DNA of 64,000 nucleotides from Halomonas cerina (GCF_014192215.1 NZ_JACHXP010000005.1:62001-126000), one strand, 5' to 3'; positions 1 to 11,896 are shown, numbered from the stretch's first letter. The notes: generated by a model not told the origin, from the letters alone. Numbers and translations are program-made.

Positions 1-154
1 CGCCGAACATCGCATCGGCGAGACCATGGATCTGCACGATACCGTCAGACACGCTGACGATGGTGCCCTGGTTGCGGGCTTCGGATGCGACATCCAGCTT
101 CTCGATACGCTGCTTGATGATGTCGCTGATCTCGGAAGGATTCAGTTGCTGCAT
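1..154 (-). CDS. atpA: ATP synthase F1 subunit alpha, N-terminal fragment (cut by window edge)
   Basis: Only the first 51 codons are in the window; the rest lies beyond position 1. They begin [15 protein letters not shown] and continue into the beta-barrel start with a [11 protein letters not shown] stretch, as expected for the non-catalytic nucleotide-binding alpha subunit of F1. The ATG lies 16 bp after the atpH stop, which fits the usual atpH-atpA order. The catalytic core, P-loop and C-terminal domain cannot be judged here. Confidence 0.93.
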   Translation of the reverse strand, partial: MQQLNPSEISDIIKQRIEKLDVASEARNQGTIVSVSDGIVQIHGLADAMFG

Positions 155-170
155 GCCATGTCCCTCAGGC

Positions 171-710
171 TCAGGCGGAAAGGGCCTCGTGGAGGCGGTT
201 CAGTCGACCACGTACCGAACCGTCGATGACGGTGTCGCCGGCACGCAGGATGACGCCCCCCAGGAGGGTGGAGTCCACCTGAGTGGTAATGGAGATTTCG
301 CGGTTCAGACGCTTGGCCAGTGCCCGCGCGAGCTTGTCCTGCTGCGTGTCGTCCAGCGGAAAGGCGGAGACGATGTCGACGTCCAGGCGCCTCTCCTGCT
401 GGGCCTTGAGCAGCTCGAACTGCTCGGCGATGGCCGGCAGGGCCGTCAGGCGACCCTTCTGGCCGACGAGCCGCAGGAAGTTACCGACATCTTCGCTCAC
501 GGCGTCGCCACAGACATCGACGACCACCTCGGCCTTCTCGATGCTGGACAGGCGCGGGTTGCCCAGCACCCGACGGCGCATGTCGTCGTCTTCGACGACA
601 CGCGCCACAGTCCCCAGCATCACGGACCAGTCATCCAGCGCCTTGTGCTCGACGGCGTACTCGAAGGCCGCCTTGGCATAGGGTCGCGCGACGGTAGACG
701 TTTCCGCCAT
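171..710 (-). CDS. atpH: ATP synthase F1 subunit delta
   Basis: A 179-residue protein, normal length for the delta subunit (OSCP homologue) that joins the F1 head to the peripheral b-stalk. The N-terminal part is the helical domain that contacts alpha. Near the C-terminus (about 144-172) is the conserved stretch [20 protein letters not shown] typical of the family. The ATG is preceded by a near-perfect Shine-Dalgarno AGGAGGTGA. It lies 11 bp after atpF in the atp operon and must be translated with it. Confidence 0.96.
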   Translation of the reverse strand: MAETSTVARPYAKAAFEYAVEHKALDDWSVMLGTVARVVEDDDMRRRVLGNPRLSSIEKAEVVVDVCGDAVSEDVGNFLRLVGQKGRLTALPAIAEQFELLKAQQERRLDVDIVSAFPLDDTQQDKLARALAKRLNREISITTQVDSTLLGGVILRAGDTVIDGSVRGRLNRLHEALSA

Positions 711-721
711 GGGTCACCTCC

Positions 722-1192
722 TCAAAGCTCTTTGGCGAGTTTGTCGACAAGCTTGCCGTGCCGTTTCTCGTCGATGGAGGCTTCCAGGATCCGCTCCGCA
801 CCCACGATGGCGAGTCGCGAAACCTGCGCACGCAGCTCTTCCTTCGCGCGGTTCACTTCCTGCTCAATCTCGGACTTGGCCTGGGTGATCATGCGCTCGC
901 CTTCCTGGCGAGCCTGCTCACGGGCCTCGTCGATCATCTGGTTGGACCGCTTATGGGCCTGCTCCAGGATTTCGGCCGACTGCTCCTTGCTCTCGCGCAG
1001 CATCTCGTTGGCCTGTTCTTCGGCCAGTTCGAGGTCGCGTGCAGCACGGCTGGCCGTGTCCAGGCCATCGGCGATCTTCTTCTGACGTTCCTGCAGGGCC
1101 TGCATGACCGGTGGCCATACAAACCTCATGCAGAACCAGACGAAGAACGCAAAGGCGATAGCCTGGCCGATCAGGGTTAGGTTCAGGTTCAC
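722..1192 (-). CDS. atpF: ATP synthase Fo subunit b
   Basis: A 156-residue protein with one N-terminal membrane helix (about residues 5-25, [17 protein letters not shown]) followed by a long, highly charged helix rich in Glu, Arg, Lys and Ala. This is the dimeric coiled-coil peripheral stalk of the F-type ATP synthase. The length equals that of the E. coli b subunit. The start is GTG at 1192, supported by GAGAGGTG a few bases upstream. It lies between atpE and atpH. Confidence 0.96.
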   Translation of the reverse strand: MNLNLTLIGQAIAFAFFVWFCMRFVWPPVMQALQERQKKIADGLDTASRAARDLELAEEQANEMLRESKEQSAEILEQAHKRSNQMIDEAREQARQEGERMITQAKSEIEQEVNRAKEELRAQVSRLAIVGAERILEASIDEKRHGKLVDKLAKEL

Positions 1193-1255
1193 GCCAGCAC
1201 CTCTCGCGTCACAGGTTTGGGGTCAGGGCACGACGGGTCTTGCGACCGTCGCGAA

Positions 1256-1540
<285 letters not shown>

Positions 1541-1572
1541 TTAGTGGATGGGGTCTAGCGGGTTAAGGGTGA

Positions 1573-2950
<1,378 letters not shown>

Positions 2951-3072
2951 CCGAGATGGCCCCCATAAGGCCCGATAACGCCCTAGCCTACGACTAAAAG
3001 TCGAGGACCTCGCCCAGGTCGCTTGAGCGGCGAATGCCGATGACCACGATGGGGATTCCCAGTCGCCCACCA

Positions 3073-3996
3073 TCAGCGGATATGCTCGAGGATGCCATCG
3101 AGCTCGTCGAGGCTGGCATAGCGGATCGTCACGCGACCCTTGCCGCCACGCCCGTGCTGGATCTTGACTGGAGCACCCAGCAGTTCAGCCAGGCGGCTCT
3201 CCAGGCGGGCCACATCGGGGCTGGGACTGGCCTTCTCGGTCTTTTTCGTCTCGCCCTTCGCCAACTGCTTCACCCGCGCCTCGGTGGCCCGCACGGTCAG
3301 GTCCTGGTTGACCACCTCGTGGGCCACCTGACGCTGCTTGGCGGCCGGCAGGGCCAGCAGGGCCCGGGCATGCCCCATGTCCAGGTCGCCTCGCTCGAGC
3401 AGAGTCTGGACCTCGGAGTCCAGGGCCAGCAGGCGCAGCAGGTTGGCTACCTGGGCGCGGGAGCGTCCCACAGCATCCGCGACCTGCTGCTGGGTCAGCG
3501 CAAACTCGTCGAGCAGCCGCTTGAGGGCCATGGCTTCCTCGATCGGGTTGAGATCCTCGCGCTGGATGTTCTCGATCAGGGCGAGCGCCAGCGCCACCTC
3601 GTCGCTGACCTCGCGCACCACGGCGGGAATGGTGTCCAGCTCGGCCAGCTGGGCGGCGCGCCAGCGCCGCTCGCCGGCGATGATTTCATAGCGTGTCTCG
3701 CCGACCGGGCGCACCACGATGGGCTGCATCACCCCTTGGGCGCGGATGGAATCGGCCAACTCCTCCAGGGCCTCGGGCTGGATATCACGACGGGGCTGGA
3801 AGCGGCCGCGGCTGAGCTGTCCCAAAGGCAGGCGTTCGAGACGCTCCACCGGCGTCGGGGGAGCGATGGCCGGGGGAGGCGTATCCGCCTCGCCGAGATC
3901 GGCATCGACCTCGGGCAGGTCCAGGCTTTCGCGACGGCGAGCCCCCGCCCCGATCAGGGCATCCAGGCCGCGTCCCAAGGCGCGTTTACGCGTCAT
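3073..3996 (-). CDS. parB: Chromosome partitioning protein ParB (Spo0J family CTPase)
   Basis: A 307-residue chromosomal ParB. The N-terminal ParB/Srx domain carries the CTP-binding GERRWRA motif (about 108-114). A helix-turn-helix follows (about 164-190, LTQQQVADAVGRSRAQVANLL) that reads parS. The C-terminal part after a charged linker is the dimerisation domain. The start MTRKRALGRG is the usual one for the family. It lies 73 bp downstream of parA. Its probable targets are the five parS sites at 31.4-35.5 kb; none was seen beside parAB itself. Confidence 0.97.
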   Translation of the reverse strand: MTRKRALGRGLDALIGAGARRRESLDLPEVDADLGEADTPPPAIAPPTPVERLERLPLGQLSRGRFQPRRDIQPEALEELADSIRAQGVMQPIVVRPVGETRYEIIAGERRWRAAQLAELDTIPAVVREVSDEVALALALIENIQREDLNPIEEAMALKRLLDEFALTQQQVADAVGRSRAQVANLLRLLALDSEVQTLLERGDLDMGHARALLALPAAKQRQVAHEVVNQDLTVRATEARVKQLAKGETKKTEKASPSPDVARLESRLAELLGAPVKIQHGRGGKGRVTIRYASLDELDGILEHIR

Positions 3997-4069
3997 CGAC
4001 GTTCCCTCATCACTACGAGCCTCATCAATACGGGCCCTCATCACAACGAGCGGGGCCATCGCCTCGGGT

Positions 4070-4849
4070 CTACAGCGACAGCCGCCGGATCAGTTCCTTG
4101 GCCAGTACCCGGTGGGCCTGGCTGCCCCGCGAGAAGCGCGCATACTTGGTCACAGGCAGGCCATGACTCGGTGCTTCGGCGACCCGCACGTTGCGCGGAA
4201 TGGTGGTCTTGAGCAGGGCATCGCCGAAGTAGTCACGCAGCTGCTTGCTGACGTCCCGGGTCAGGCTGTTGCGGGCATCGAACATGGTGCGCAGGATACC
4301 GAACATCTCGAGCTGAGGATTCACGCTATCCTTGATCTGCTCCACGGTGTCGAGCAGCGCCGAGAGCCCCTCCAAGGCGTAGAACTCGCACTGCAGCGGG
4401 ATCAGCACGCCATCCGCGGCGGTCAGGGCGTTGACGGTCAACATGTTCAGCGACGGCGGGCAGTCGATCATCACCACGTCGTACTCGTCGACGATATCGT
4501 CCAGTGCCCGGGCCAGGCTGCGCTCGCGGTCATCGCCTCGATCGAGCAGTTCCACCTCGGCGGCGGTCAGGTCACCATTGCCGGGCAGTAGGGCATAGCC
4601 GGCCGCGGGACAGTCGAGGATCACCGCGGTGGGGGGCTTCTCACCCAGCACCACGTCGAGCACGCTGCCGTCCAGCGCATGCTTGTCGACGCCGCTGCCC
4701 ATGGTGGCATGTCCTTGGGGATCCAGGTCGACCAGCAGCACACGGCGGTCCAGGGCCGCCAGACTGGCGGCCAGATTGACGGCGGTGGTGGTCTTGCCCA
4801 CGCCGCCTTTCTGGTTGGTCAAGGCAATGATCTGGGACACGGACGACAT
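4070..4849 (-). CDS. parA: Chromosome partitioning ATPase ParA (Soj family)
   Basis: A 259-residue ATPase with the deviant Walker A box KGGVGKTT at residues 14-21, including the signature lysine 14, and a Walker A' region VVMIDCPPSLN. This is the short chromosomal type without an N-terminal DNA-binding domain. It binds nucleoid DNA with ATP and is released by ParB, which moves the origin. The start MSSVSQIIALTNQ at 4849 is taken over a 60-residue low-complexity extension. It lies 20 bp downstream of rsmG, as in Pseudomonas. Confidence 0.97.
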   Translation of the reverse strand: MSSVSQIIALTNQKGGVGKTTTAVNLAASLAALDRRVLLVDLDPQGHATMGSGVDKHALDGSVLDVVLGEKPPTAVILDCPAAGYALLPGNGDLTAAEVELLDRGDDRERSLARALDDIVDEYDVVMIDCPPSLNMLTVNALTAADGVLIPLQCEFYALEGLSALLDTVEQIKDSVNPQLEMFGILRTMFDARNSLTRDVSKQLRDYFGDALLKTTIPRNVRVAEAPSHGLPVTKYARFSRGSQAHRVLAKELIRRLSL

Positions 4850-4869
4850 CCTTGCGAGTAGCGGGCGCC

Positions 4870-5535
4870 TCAGGAGCGACCCTGGGTGGATCCGGTGTGC
4901 GCGAGGATCACCAGCTCGCGGTGGCCCGGCTCGAAGGGCACCGCCAGGTGATGACGCTCGACCGGCGTGATCCCCTCGGGCAACCCGACCAGTTCCTCCG
5001 CCACGGCCGGTCCCTTCATGGCCAGCCACTGGCCTCCGGGCGCCACCAGCGCCTCGGTTAGGCTGACGAAATCGCCCAGGCTGGCAAAGGCTCGGGAAAT
5101 GACCTGATCGAACCCGCCCTGGGGCCCGGGAAAGGCCTCTACCCGGGCCTGTACCGGCGTGACGTTGTCGAGCTCGAGTTCCATCACGGCCTGGCGCTGG
5201 AAGCGGACCTTCTTGCCATTGCTGTCGAGCAGGCTCACTCGCAGGGCAGGCGCGAGGATCGCCAGGACCAAGCCGGGCAGGCCGGGGCCGGCCCCCACGT
5301 CCAGCAGCGTCGATCCCTTCACGTAGGGCAGCACCGAGGCGCTGTCGAGCAGGTGGCGGGAGACCATTGCCTCCGGGGCACGCACCGCGGTGAGGTTATA
5401 GGCACGGTTCCACTTGTGCAACAGGCCCACCAAGGCCACCAAACGGTCACGCTGGCGATGATCCACCGTCAGGCCAAGCTCGGCGAGGCCATGATCGAGG
5501 CGTGTGGCGATCGGGTCGAGAGGACTTTCGCTCAT
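4870..5535 (-). CDS. rsmG: 16S rRNA (guanine527-N7)-methyltransferase RsmG
   Basis: A 221-residue class I methyltransferase. The SAM-binding motif [17 protein letters not shown] lies around residues 76-92, and NLTAVR and LLDS upstream are typical of the GidB family. It adds the m7G mark at 16S position 527 in the 530 loop. The ATG overlaps the mnmG stop by 4 bp (ATGA), so the two are translationally coupled. Confidence 0.97.
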   Translation of the reverse strand: MSESPLDPIATRLDHGLAELGLTVDHRQRDRLVALVGLLHKWNRAYNLTAVRAPEAMVSRHLLDSASVLPYVKGSTLLDVGAGPGLPGLVLAILAPALRVSLLDSNGKKVRFQRQAVMELELDNVTPVQARVEAFPGPQGGFDQVISRAFASLGDFVSLTEALVAPGGQWLAMKGPAVAEELVGLPEGITPVERHHLAVPFEPGHRELVILAHTGSTQGRS

Positions 5536-7427
5536 CCACTGGCCACTTTGCTGTCGTCGAGGAGACGGCGCTTCTTGAGGTGAATTAACAGGATCGACAC
5601 GGCCGCCGGCGTGACGCCAGGAATCCTCGATGCCTGAGCGAGGGTCTCGGGCCGTGCCTCGGTGAGCTTCTGGCGAATCTCGTGGGACAGCCCCTCGACC
5701 CGCGTATAGTCGATCTCTTCGGGCAGCCGGGTGGCCTCGTGGCGCTTGAGCCGATCGATCTCGTCTTGCTGGCGATCGATGTAGCCTTGGTACTTGGCCT
5801 GGATCTGCACCTGCTCGGCCACTGCCGGGTCGCTGACCGGGTCACCGACCAGATCGGCTATGTCGGTATAGCCGAGCTCGGGACGCTTGAGCAGGTCCAT
5901 CAGGCTGTATTCTCGAGCCAGCGGCTTGCCGGTCTTCTCGGCGACGCGTTCGGCGGCGGCACTGTCGGGCTGTACCCAACTCACGGCGAGGCGGGCGCTC
6001 TCGGCTTCGATGGCCTCACGTTTGGCGCTGAATGCCGCCCAGCGGCGGTCGTCGACCAAGCCGAGCTCGCGGCCGGTCTCGGTGAGGCGCAGGTCGGCGT
6101 TGTCCTCGCGCAGCAGCAGGCGATATTCCGCCCGGGAGGTGAACATCCGGTAGGGCTCCCGGGTGCCCAGAGTGATCAAGTCATCGACCAGCACGCCGAG
6201 ATAAGCTTCGTCACGGCGCGGCCACCAGGCCTCCAGGCCGCGGGCCCGTCGCGCGGCATTGAGGCCGGCCAGCAGCCCCTGGGCACCGGCCTCCTCGTAG
6301 CCGGTGGTGCCGTTGATCTGCCCGGCGAAATACAGGTTGTGGATGAATTTCGTCTCCAGCGAGTGCTTGAGGTCGCGCGGATCGAAGAAATCGTACTCGA
6401 TGGCGTAGCCCGGGCGTGTGATATGGGCGTTCTCGAGGCCCTCGATCGAGCGCACCACCTGCAGCTGGACGTCGAAAGGCAGCGAGGTGGAGATGCCGTT
6501 GGGATAGAGCTCGTGGGTGTCCAGGCCTTCGGGCTCGATGAAGATCTGGTGACTCGCTTTATCCGCGAAGCGGTGCACCTTGTCCTCGATGGACGGGCAA
6601 TAGCGCGGTCCCACGCCCTCGATCACCCCGGAGAACATCGGCGAGCGATCCAGGTTGGCGTGGATGATCTCGTGAGTCCGCTCGTTGGTGTGAGCGATGT
6701 GACAACTCACCTGGCGGGGATGCATCTCCCGGTCGCCGAGATAGGACATCACCGGGGTTGGAACATCACCGGGCTGCTCCTCGAGCCTCGCGAAGTCAAT
6801 GTTCTTGGCATCGAGGCGCGGCGGGGTACCAGTCTTCAGGCGATCGACCCGGAACGGCAGGGCCCGCAGGCGTTGGGCCAAGGCGTTGGAGGGTGGATCC
6901 CCGGCACGTCCGCCGTGACTGTTGTCCAGGCCGATGTGGATAACCCCGCCAAGGAAGGTGCCTGTGCACAACACTACCGTCTCGCCGAGGAAGCGCACGC
7001 CGGTCTCGGTGACCACGCCCCGCACGCTATCCCCTTCGACGATCAGGTCGCCGGCGGCCTGTTGGAAGAGCGTCAGGTTGGGCTGGCTCTCTAGCATGCC
7101 GCGGATCGCGGCCTTGTAGCGGACGCGATCGGCCTGGGCCCGAGTCGCTCGGACGGCAGGGCCCTTGCGGGCGTTGAGCACCCGGAACTGGATGCCGCCC
7201 CGGTCGGTGGCCAGGCCCATGGCCCCGCCGAGCGCATCGATTTCTTTGACCAGATGGCTCTTGCCGATCCCGCCGATGGCGGGATTGCACGACATCTGGC
7301 CCAGGGTCTCGATGTTGTGGGTCAGTAGCAGGGTCCGGCAGCCCATGCGGGCCGAGGCCAGGGCGGCTTCGGTGCCGGCATGGCCGCCGCCGATGACGAT
7401 GACGTCAAAGCGGTCGGGATACTCCAA
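5532..7427 (-). CDS. mnmG: tRNA uridine-5-carboxymethylaminomethyl(34) synthesis enzyme MnmG
   Basis: A 631-residue FAD protein, full length for the family. The dinucleotide-binding motif [13 protein letters not shown] is at residues 9-21. With MnmE it modifies U34 in the wobble position of several tRNAs, using FAD and methylenetetrahydrofolate. The start codon is TTG at 7427 with AGGTG upstream. Unlike the ancestral order mnmE-mnmG-rsmG-parA-parB, mnmE is not adjacent but 16 kb away at 23.8-25.2 kb. Confidence 0.97.
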   Translation of the reverse strand: MEYPDRFDVIVIGGGHAGTEAALASARMGCRTLLLTHNIETLGQMSCNPAIGGIGKSHLVKEIDALGGAMGLATDRGGIQFRVLNARKGPAVRATRAQADRVRYKAAIRGMLESQPNLTLFQQAAGDLIVEGDSVRGVVTETGVRFLGETVVLCTGTFLGGVIHIGLDNSHGGRAGDPPSNALAQRLRALPFRVDRLKTGTPPRLDAKNIDFARLEEQPGDVPTPVMSYLGDREMHPRQVSCHIAHTNERTHEIIHANLDRSPMFSGVIEGVGPRYCPSIEDKVHRFADKASHQIFIEPEGLDTHELYPNGISTSLPFDVQLQVVRSIEGLENAHITRPGYAIEYDFFDPRDLKHSLETKFIHNLYFAGQINGTTGYEEAGAQGLLAGLNAARRARGLEAWWPRRDEAYLGVLVDDLITLGTREPYRMFTSRAEYRLLLREDNADLRLTETGRELGLVDDRRWAAFSAKREAIEAESARLAVSWVQPDSAAAERVAEKTGKPLAREYSLMDLLKRPELGYTDIADLVGDPVSDPAVAEQVQIQAKYQGYIDRQQDEIDRLKRHEATRLPEEIDYTRVEGLSHEIRQKLTEARPETLAQASRIPGVTPAAVSILLIHLKKRRLLDDSKVASG

Positions 7428-7486
7428 GGTTCACCTCGTTCGGCGTCGCCGCGCCGATGTTGCGGTCGGGGATGGAATCGGGCGCC

Positions 7487-7515
7487 AGTATAAACCTCCT
7501 GTGGGTAATCGTCAG
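7487..7515 (-). promoter_or_regulatory. Probable mnmG promoter
   Basis: On the minus strand CTGACG (7515-7510) and TATACT (7492-7487) have a 17-bp spacer and lie about 60 bp before the TTG start of mnmG. A DnaA-box-like TGTGGGTAA (7500-7508) falls inside the spacer, so DnaA could influence this operon. Confidence 0.5.
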
Positions 7516-7900
7516 GGTTTTCCACACCCGATTCCTACCTGCTACGACAGCTTCTTGCTTCGTATAATCAATAATAAAGAATATAAAGAGAAGTTCTGTT
7601 GTGGTTGTAACTACTGGTGTGGACACTTTCTGTGGATAAACATGGCTAATGGCCTGACAGCAGGCAGTTGTATTGTTGATTAGCGTGGGGACAAACAGCG
7701 GATGATCGGCGGACACCGTGTCCATGAGCTGTGGATAGAATGGCACCCTGTCCACAGCCGTCCGAGCTCACCGGTTGTCCACCGCTCAATACCTCACTTG
7801 TTACCGCGGCTGTGAACAACCATCATGATGCATTCTGCGTCCCGCCCTCATGGGCCCTGACGCTGGATCGGTGCGACTCGTCGGACAATCTTGTCCACAA
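7500..7900. other. DnaA-box cluster upstream of mnmG; candidate origin or DnaA-binding locus
   Basis: This 531-bp gene-free gap holds one perfect DnaA box, TGTGGATAA (7631-7639). Four one-mismatch boxes accompany it: TGTGGGTAA (7500-7508), TTTTCCACA (7518-7526), TGTGGATAG (7730-7738) and TTGTCCACA (7891-7899). Several two-mismatch sites lie between them, for example CTGTCCACA (7748-7756). An AT-rich run (7558-7590) could melt. In E. coli the origin lies beside gidA (mnmG). A competing DnaA-box cluster lies before dnaA, and gene orientation favours that one. Confidence 0.5.
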
Positions 7901-7906
7901 GCTAAA

Positions 7907-7938
7907 AAAAAGCCCTGTCGAGATCGACAGGGCTTTTT
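7907..7938 (-). terminator. Bidirectional rho-independent terminator after the amino-acid ABC operon
   Basis: AAAAAGCCCTGTCGA (7907-7921) and TCGACAGGGCTTTTT (7924-7938) form a long stem with a T tract in both directions. It lies about 20 bp after the ATPase stop and separates that operon from the DnaA-box region. Confidence 0.85.
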
Positions 7939-7958
7939 CAAGGGCGCTAAGCGGGGCC

Positions 7959-8732
7959 TCAGTGCTGCAACACCCGGGCCAGGAAGTTTCGGGTGGGGGC
8001 TTCCTTAGGGGAATCGAAGATCGTCTCGGGGGGCCCCTCCTCGGCGATTTCCCCCTTGTGGATATAGATGACCCGATCGGCCACTTCCCGGGCGAAGCCC
8101 ATCTCGTGAGTCACGATCATCATCGTCATGCCTTCCTTCGCGAGTTCCCGCATGGCATCCAAGACTTCACCGATCATCTCCGGGTCCAATGCCGAGGTCG
8201 GCTCGTCGAAGAGCATCAGTCGAGGCTCCATGGCCAGCGCCCGGGCCAGGGCCACCCGTTGCTGCTGGCCGCCGGAGAGTTGGGTCGGGTACTTGGCCGC
8301 TTGATCGCTGATGCCCACGCGCTCGAGCAGCCGCTCGGCGATCTCGGTGGCATCGCTGCGACTCCAACCACGCACCTTCATCGGCGCCAGGGTCACGTTG
8401 TCCAGCACGCTAAGATGGGGGAAGAGGTTGAACTGTTGGAAGACCATGCCCACCTCGGTGCGAATGCGTTGCAGCGCCTTGGTCGCCTTGCCGTAGGGCA
8501 GCAAGGGGCTGCCATCGACCTCGAGATGGCCCTGCTGGAACTCCTCGAGGCCGTTGATGCAACGGATCAGGGTCGACTTGCCCGAGCCACTGGCCCCGAT
8601 GATCACGACCACCTCGCCGGGGGTCACCTCGAGGTCGATGTCCTTCAGGACATGCAGGCTGCCAAAGTGCTTGTTGACCTTCTCCAAGCGCACGATGGGG
8701 TGGGCGCCGGAGGGAGACGTATCTGGGTTCAT
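7959..8732 (-). CDS. Polar amino-acid ABC transporter ATP-binding protein (GlnQ/ArtP type)
   Basis: A 257-residue ABC ATPase with Walker [10 protein letters not shown] (46-54), signature [15 protein letters not shown] and Walker [14 protein letters not shown], and the family's H-loop THEMGFA. It powers uptake of a polar amino acid with the adjacent permease and binding protein. The exact substrate cannot be read from the sequence. Translation starts at ATG 8732, 12 bp after the permease gene. Confidence 0.93.
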   Translation of the reverse strand: MNPDTSPSGAHPIVRLEKVNKHFGSLHVLKDIDLEVTPGEVVVIIGASGSGKSTLIRCINGLEEFQQGHLEVDGSPLLPYGKATKALQRIRTEVGMVFQQFNLFPHLSVLDNVTLAPMKVRGWSRSDATEIAERLLERVGISDQAAKYPTQLSGGQQQRVALARALAMEPRLMLFDEPTSALDPEMIGEVLDAMRELAKEGMTMMIVTHEMGFAREVADRVIYIHKGEIAEEGPPETIFDSPKEAPTRNFLARVLQH

Positions 8733-8744
8733 GTCGCGCTTTCC

Positions 8745-9416
8745 TTATTGTCCGGCCAGGCCCTTGCGTTCGATGATGCGCAGCACCAACGACAGGGAGA
8801 GCGTGATCGCCAGGTAGAGCATAGCGACCATCAGGTAGACCTCCAGGGCGGTGAAGGTGGTGGCGATGTAGACTTGACCCTGACGGACCAGCTCGCCGAC
8901 CCCGATCACCGAGAACAGCGAAGTGTCCTTGATACTGATGATCCCCTGGTTGCCGAGTGGAGGGATCATGCGCCGGAAGGCCTGGGGCCAGATGATGTAG
9001 CGGAAGGTCTGGCGGCGTGATAGCCCCAGCGAGAGACCGGCCTCCTTCTGGCCGCGGTCGATGGACTGGACGCCGCCGCGGACGATCTCGGAAATGTAGG
9101 CGCCCGAGTTGACGGCGATGGCGGCGATGCCGGCGACCAGGGCGTTGATGGGGCCGCCGAGTAGCTGGGGCAGGCCGTAGAAGATGAACAGGACCTGCAC
9201 GAGAACCGGGGTACCGCGGAAGACCTCGATGTAGGCGATCGCGGGGACCCGCAGCCAGGCGATGGGGCTGATGCGCAGCAGGCCGAAGATGATACCGATG
9301 ATGAAACCGATGGCCAGCCCCACGAAGGAGATCAGCAGGGTATAGGGAATCCCCGGCAGCAGGTGAGGAATCGAGGCGAAGGCCGCTTGCCAGTCGAATT
9401 GGAAGGTGACGTCCAC
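8745..9416 (-). CDS. Polar amino-acid ABC transporter permease (HisM/GlnP type)
   Basis: A permease of about 223 residues with several membrane helices and the cytoplasmic EAA-like loop (QKEAGLSLGLSRRQTF) that docks the ATPase. The start taken is GTG at 9416 (VDVTFQFDWQAAF) because GGGAGA precedes it. An ATG frame 20 codons upstream adds only polar residues. Only one permease gene is present, so it probably forms a homodimer. Confidence 0.88.
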   Translation of the reverse strand: MDVTFQFDWQAAFASIPHLLPGIPYTLLISFVGLAIGFIIGIIFGLLRISPIAWLRVPAIAYIEVFRGTPVLVQVLFIFYGLPQLLGGPINALVAGIAAIAVNSGAYISEIVRGGVQSIDRGQKEAGLSLGLSRRQTFRYIIWPQAFRRMIPPLGNQGIISIKDTSLFSVIGVGELVRQGQVYIATTFTALEVYLMVAMLYLAITLSLSLVLRIIERKGLAGQ

Positions 9417-9480
9417 AAGACTTCTCCCGTCAAGCTGCGCCGAGAAACGCAGCGGTGTCGAACACCGGATTCGCAACGCA

Positions 9481-9510
9481 ACGGGGCCGGGCCCGCCGAC
9501 CCGACCCCGT
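9481..9510 (-). terminator. Hairpin between binding-protein and permease genes (possible partial terminator or mRNA stabiliser)
   Basis: ACGGGGCCGGG (9481-9491) pairs with CCCGACCCCGT (9500-9510) apart from one mismatch, 18 bp after the binding-protein stop. There is no clear T run on the minus strand. A second small hairpin (CGGTGT/ACACCG, 9453-9467) follows. Such hairpins often raise binding-protein mRNA above permease mRNA; that role is inferred. Confidence 0.45.
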
Positions 9511-9527
9511 CATCAGGAGGGCGCAGG

Positions 9528-10292
9528 TTACTCGCCGCTGGCGCTACCGAACCACTTGGCGTGGATCTCGTCGTAAGTGCCGTCCTCCTTCATGGCGGCC
9601 AGGGCCTCGTTGACGGGCTCGACCCAGTCGCTGCCCTCGGCGAAGGCGATGCCGTACTGTTGCCCCTCGTAGAGGGGGCCCACGACCTTCACGCGGCCCT
9701 GGCCCTTGGTCTGGGAGAAGTAGCCAACGTTGGGCGCGTCATAGAAGGCGGCATCGACGCTGCCGCCGAGCAGGGCCATGTACATGTCGCTGGTCCCGGG
9801 ATAGGGCGTGATGTCGGCGGACTCCAGGTTCTTCTGGAGGAAGTCATAGCTGGTGGAGCCGATCTTGGTGGCGACCTTCTTGCCTTCCAGATCGTCGAGT
9901 TCCTGGATATCGTCCTCATTGGCAGTGACCAGCAGGCGCAGGCCGCTGTCGTAGTAGGGATCGGAAAAGTCGACGATCTTCTCGCGTTCCTCGGTGATGG
10001 TGATGCCCGCGATGGCGACGTCGACATTGCCGGTCTGCACGGCAGGAATGATGCCGTTGAAATCCATGGTGCGCAGGTTGTACTCGAAGCCGGCGCGCTG
10101 GGCCACCTCCTCGAGGATGTCCATGTCGAACCCGACCATCTCGCCGGTCTCGGTATCCATCATCTCGAAGGGCACGAAGCTCGGGTCGGTGACCACTTCG
10201 AGCACGTGGTTGTCGGCGAGGGCCAAGCCAGCGCCCCCCATGCCGAGGGCGAGGCAAGAGACCAGAGAGGCCTGTTTCAGTTGACGTTTCAT
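9528..10292 (-). CDS. Periplasmic amino-acid-binding protein of the ABC transporter
   Basis: A 254-residue family 3 solute-binding protein. Residues 1-26 form a signal peptide (MKRQLKQ, hydrophobic core, ALA-ADN cleavage region). The mature part shows the family's MVGFDMDILEEVAQR and GNVDVAIAGITITEEREK motifs, with Arg and Asp in ligand-contact positions. It is the first gene of the operon before permease and ATPase. The ATG at 10292 is chosen because the signal peptide starts there; an upstream frame has no such features. Confidence 0.92.
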   Translation of the reverse strand: MKRQLKQASLVSCLALGMGGAGLALADNHVLEVVTDPSFVPFEMMDTETGEMVGFDMDILEEVAQRAGFEYNLRTMDFNGIIPAVQTGNVDVAIAGITITEEREKIVDFSDPYYDSGLRLLVTANEDDIQELDDLEGKKVATKIGSTSYDFLQKNLESADITPYPGTSDMYMALLGGSVDAAFYDAPNVGYFSQTKGQGRVKVVGPLYEGQQYGIAFAEGSDWVEPVNEALAAMKEDGTYDEIHAKWFGSASGE

Positions 10293-10305
10293 AGGATTCC
10301 CCGTG

Positions 10306-10318
10306 CAAGAAGTTCTTG
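10306..10318. promoter_or_regulatory. Palindrome in the leader of the ABC transporter operon
   Basis: CAAGAA-G-TTCTTG is a perfect inverted repeat around one base, 14 bp upstream of the binding-protein ATG. It overlaps where the ribosome or a repressor would bind. No regulator gene is adjacent, so its meaning is open. Confidence 0.3.
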
Positions 10319-10406
10319 TTGCATACGCCATCAACATGGCGAGTCCACGGGGAAGCGTCAAGTGAGGGGAATCACGCCCAGCTTGCGCTGGACCCACGCG
10401 CTGTGC

Positions 10407-10760
10407 TCACACCATGAAGGAGGACCCACAGCCACAGGTGGTGGTGGCATTGGGGTTGTGGACCAGGAAGCGGGCGCCGGCCAGGCCTTCCTCGAAGTCC
10501 ACGGTGGAGCCGACCAGGTACTGGTAGGAGAGTGGATCGACCACCAGCGCCACCTCGCCAAACTCGATCAGGGTATCGTCGTCGGCGACCTCGTCGGCGA
10601 AGTCGAAACCGTACTGGAAGCCCGAGCACCCGCCGCCGGTCACATAGACCCGCAGCATGAGCCCACGGTTGCCCTCCTCCTCGAGCAGCGCTGTCAGGCG
10701 CGCACGGGCGCTGTCGGAGAGCAGCAAGGGGGTGGGGATGAAGGATTCGGCACCACTCAT
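10407..10760 (-). CDS. erpA: Iron-sulfur cluster insertion protein ErpA
   Basis: A 117-residue A-type carrier that hands [Fe-S] clusters to apoproteins such as those of isoprenoid synthesis. The three cluster-ligand cysteines are Cys45 ([12 protein letters not shown]), Cys109 and Cys111 (TTCGCGSSF). The downstream partner on this strand, argC, lies on the other side with a 101-bp gap. ErpA next to argC or hemJ-type genes is also seen in Pseudomonas, from recollection. Confidence 0.95.
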   Translation of the reverse strand: MSGAESFIPTPLLLSDSARARLTALLEEEGNRGLMLRVYVTGGGCSGFQYGFDFADEVADDDTLIEFGEVALVVDPLSYQYLVGSTVDFEEGLAGARFLVHNPNATTTCGCGSSFMV

Positions 10761-10861
10761 GGGTGACCTCCCCTGATTCGGTGAATGTCGAATAGGGGAT
10801 GATTATCCACAATCCCCAGCAAAAGGGTCAACTTTTCCCGGAACTCCTCGTGAGATGGGGG

Positions 10862-11896
10862 CTAGGGCATCAGCGCCGGTGCCTCCAGCCCGGCATTCTC
10901 GTCGAGGCCGAACATCAGGTTGAGGTTGTGGATGGCCTGGCCGGAGGCGCCCTTAACCAGGTTGTCGATGACCGACAGTACCACCACGGTATCGCCGTCG
11001 CCCGGGCGGTGCACCGCCAGTCGGCAGATGTTGGCGCCCTTGACGCTGCGGGTCTCGGGATGGCTGCCGGCGGGCATGACATCGACGAAGGGCTCGTCGC
11101 GGAAACGCTGCTCGAAGCGGGCCTGGAGATCCCCCGGCTCGCCGGTCAGGCGTCCGTAGAGGGTGGCATGGATGCCGCGGATCATCGGCGTGAGGTGAGG
11201 CACGAAGGTCAGGCCCACCGGGCGGCCGGCGGCATCGCCCAGGCCCTGGCGGATCTCCGGCAGGTGGCGGTGACCCGAGGCCCCGTAGGCCTTCATGGAT
11301 TCGCTGGCCTCGGCCAACAGCGACGGTACCTTGGCGCCGCGGCCGGCCCCGGTGACCCCAGACTTGCAGTCGGCGATCACGTGATCGGGGTCGATTAACC
11401 CGGCCTCCAGCAGCGGCAGCAGGCCGAGCTGCACGGCGGTGGGATAGCAGCCGGGTACGGCGATCAGCCGCGCCTCGCGGATACGCGAGCGGTTGACCTC
11501 GGGCAGCCCATAGACGGCCTCCTCGAGGAGCTCCGGGGCGCCATGGGGCTGCCCGTACCAGCTCGCCCACTCCTGTGCATCGCGCAGGCGGAAGTCGGCC
11601 GAGAGATCGATGACCCGGGTGCCGCGACCCAGCAGCTCACCGGCCAGGCCGTGGGCCACTCCATGCGGCGTGGCGAAGAACACGGCATCGCAGGCGGCCA
11701 GGCGTTCAGGGTCGGGGTCGCTGAAGGCCAGGTCGTCATAGTGGCCGCGCAGGTTGGGATAGAGCTCGCTGACGGGCAGGTCGGCCTCGGAGCGCGAGGT
11801 AATCGCCTCGATGCGCACCTCCGGATGCCGCGCCAGCAGTCTGAGCAGTTCGACGCCGGTGTATCCGGTGCCGCCGACGATTCCGACCTTGATCAC
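10862..11896 (-). CDS. argC: N-acetyl-gamma-glutamyl-phosphate reductase
   Basis: A 344-residue NADPH-dependent reductase of arginine synthesis. The N-terminal Rossmann motif is [18 protein letters not shown], and the catalytic cysteine lies in AVPGCYPTA at about Cys150. Length and motifs match the long ArgC type of gammaproteobacteria. Translation probably starts at GTG 11896 (VIKVGIVGG), which has GAGGAGT upstream; the preceding in-frame ATG gives an unlikely 18-residue tail. Confidence 0.95.
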   Translation of the reverse strand: MIKVGIVGGTGYTGVELLRLLARHPEVRIEAITSRSEADLPVSELYPNLRGHYDDLAFSDPDPERLAACDAVFFATPHGVAHGLAGELLGRGTRVIDLSADFRLRDAQEWASWYGQPHGAPELLEEAVYGLPEVNRSRIREARLIAVPGCYPTAVQLGLLPLLEAGLIDPDHVIADCKSGVTGAGRGAKVPSLLAEASESMKAYGASGHRHLPEIRQGLGDAAGRPVGLTFVPHLTPMIRGIHATLYGRLTGEPGDLQARFEQRFRDEPFVDVMPAGSHPETRSVKGANICRLAVHRPGDGDTVVVLSVIDNLVKGASGQAIHNLNLMFGLDENAGLEAPALMP

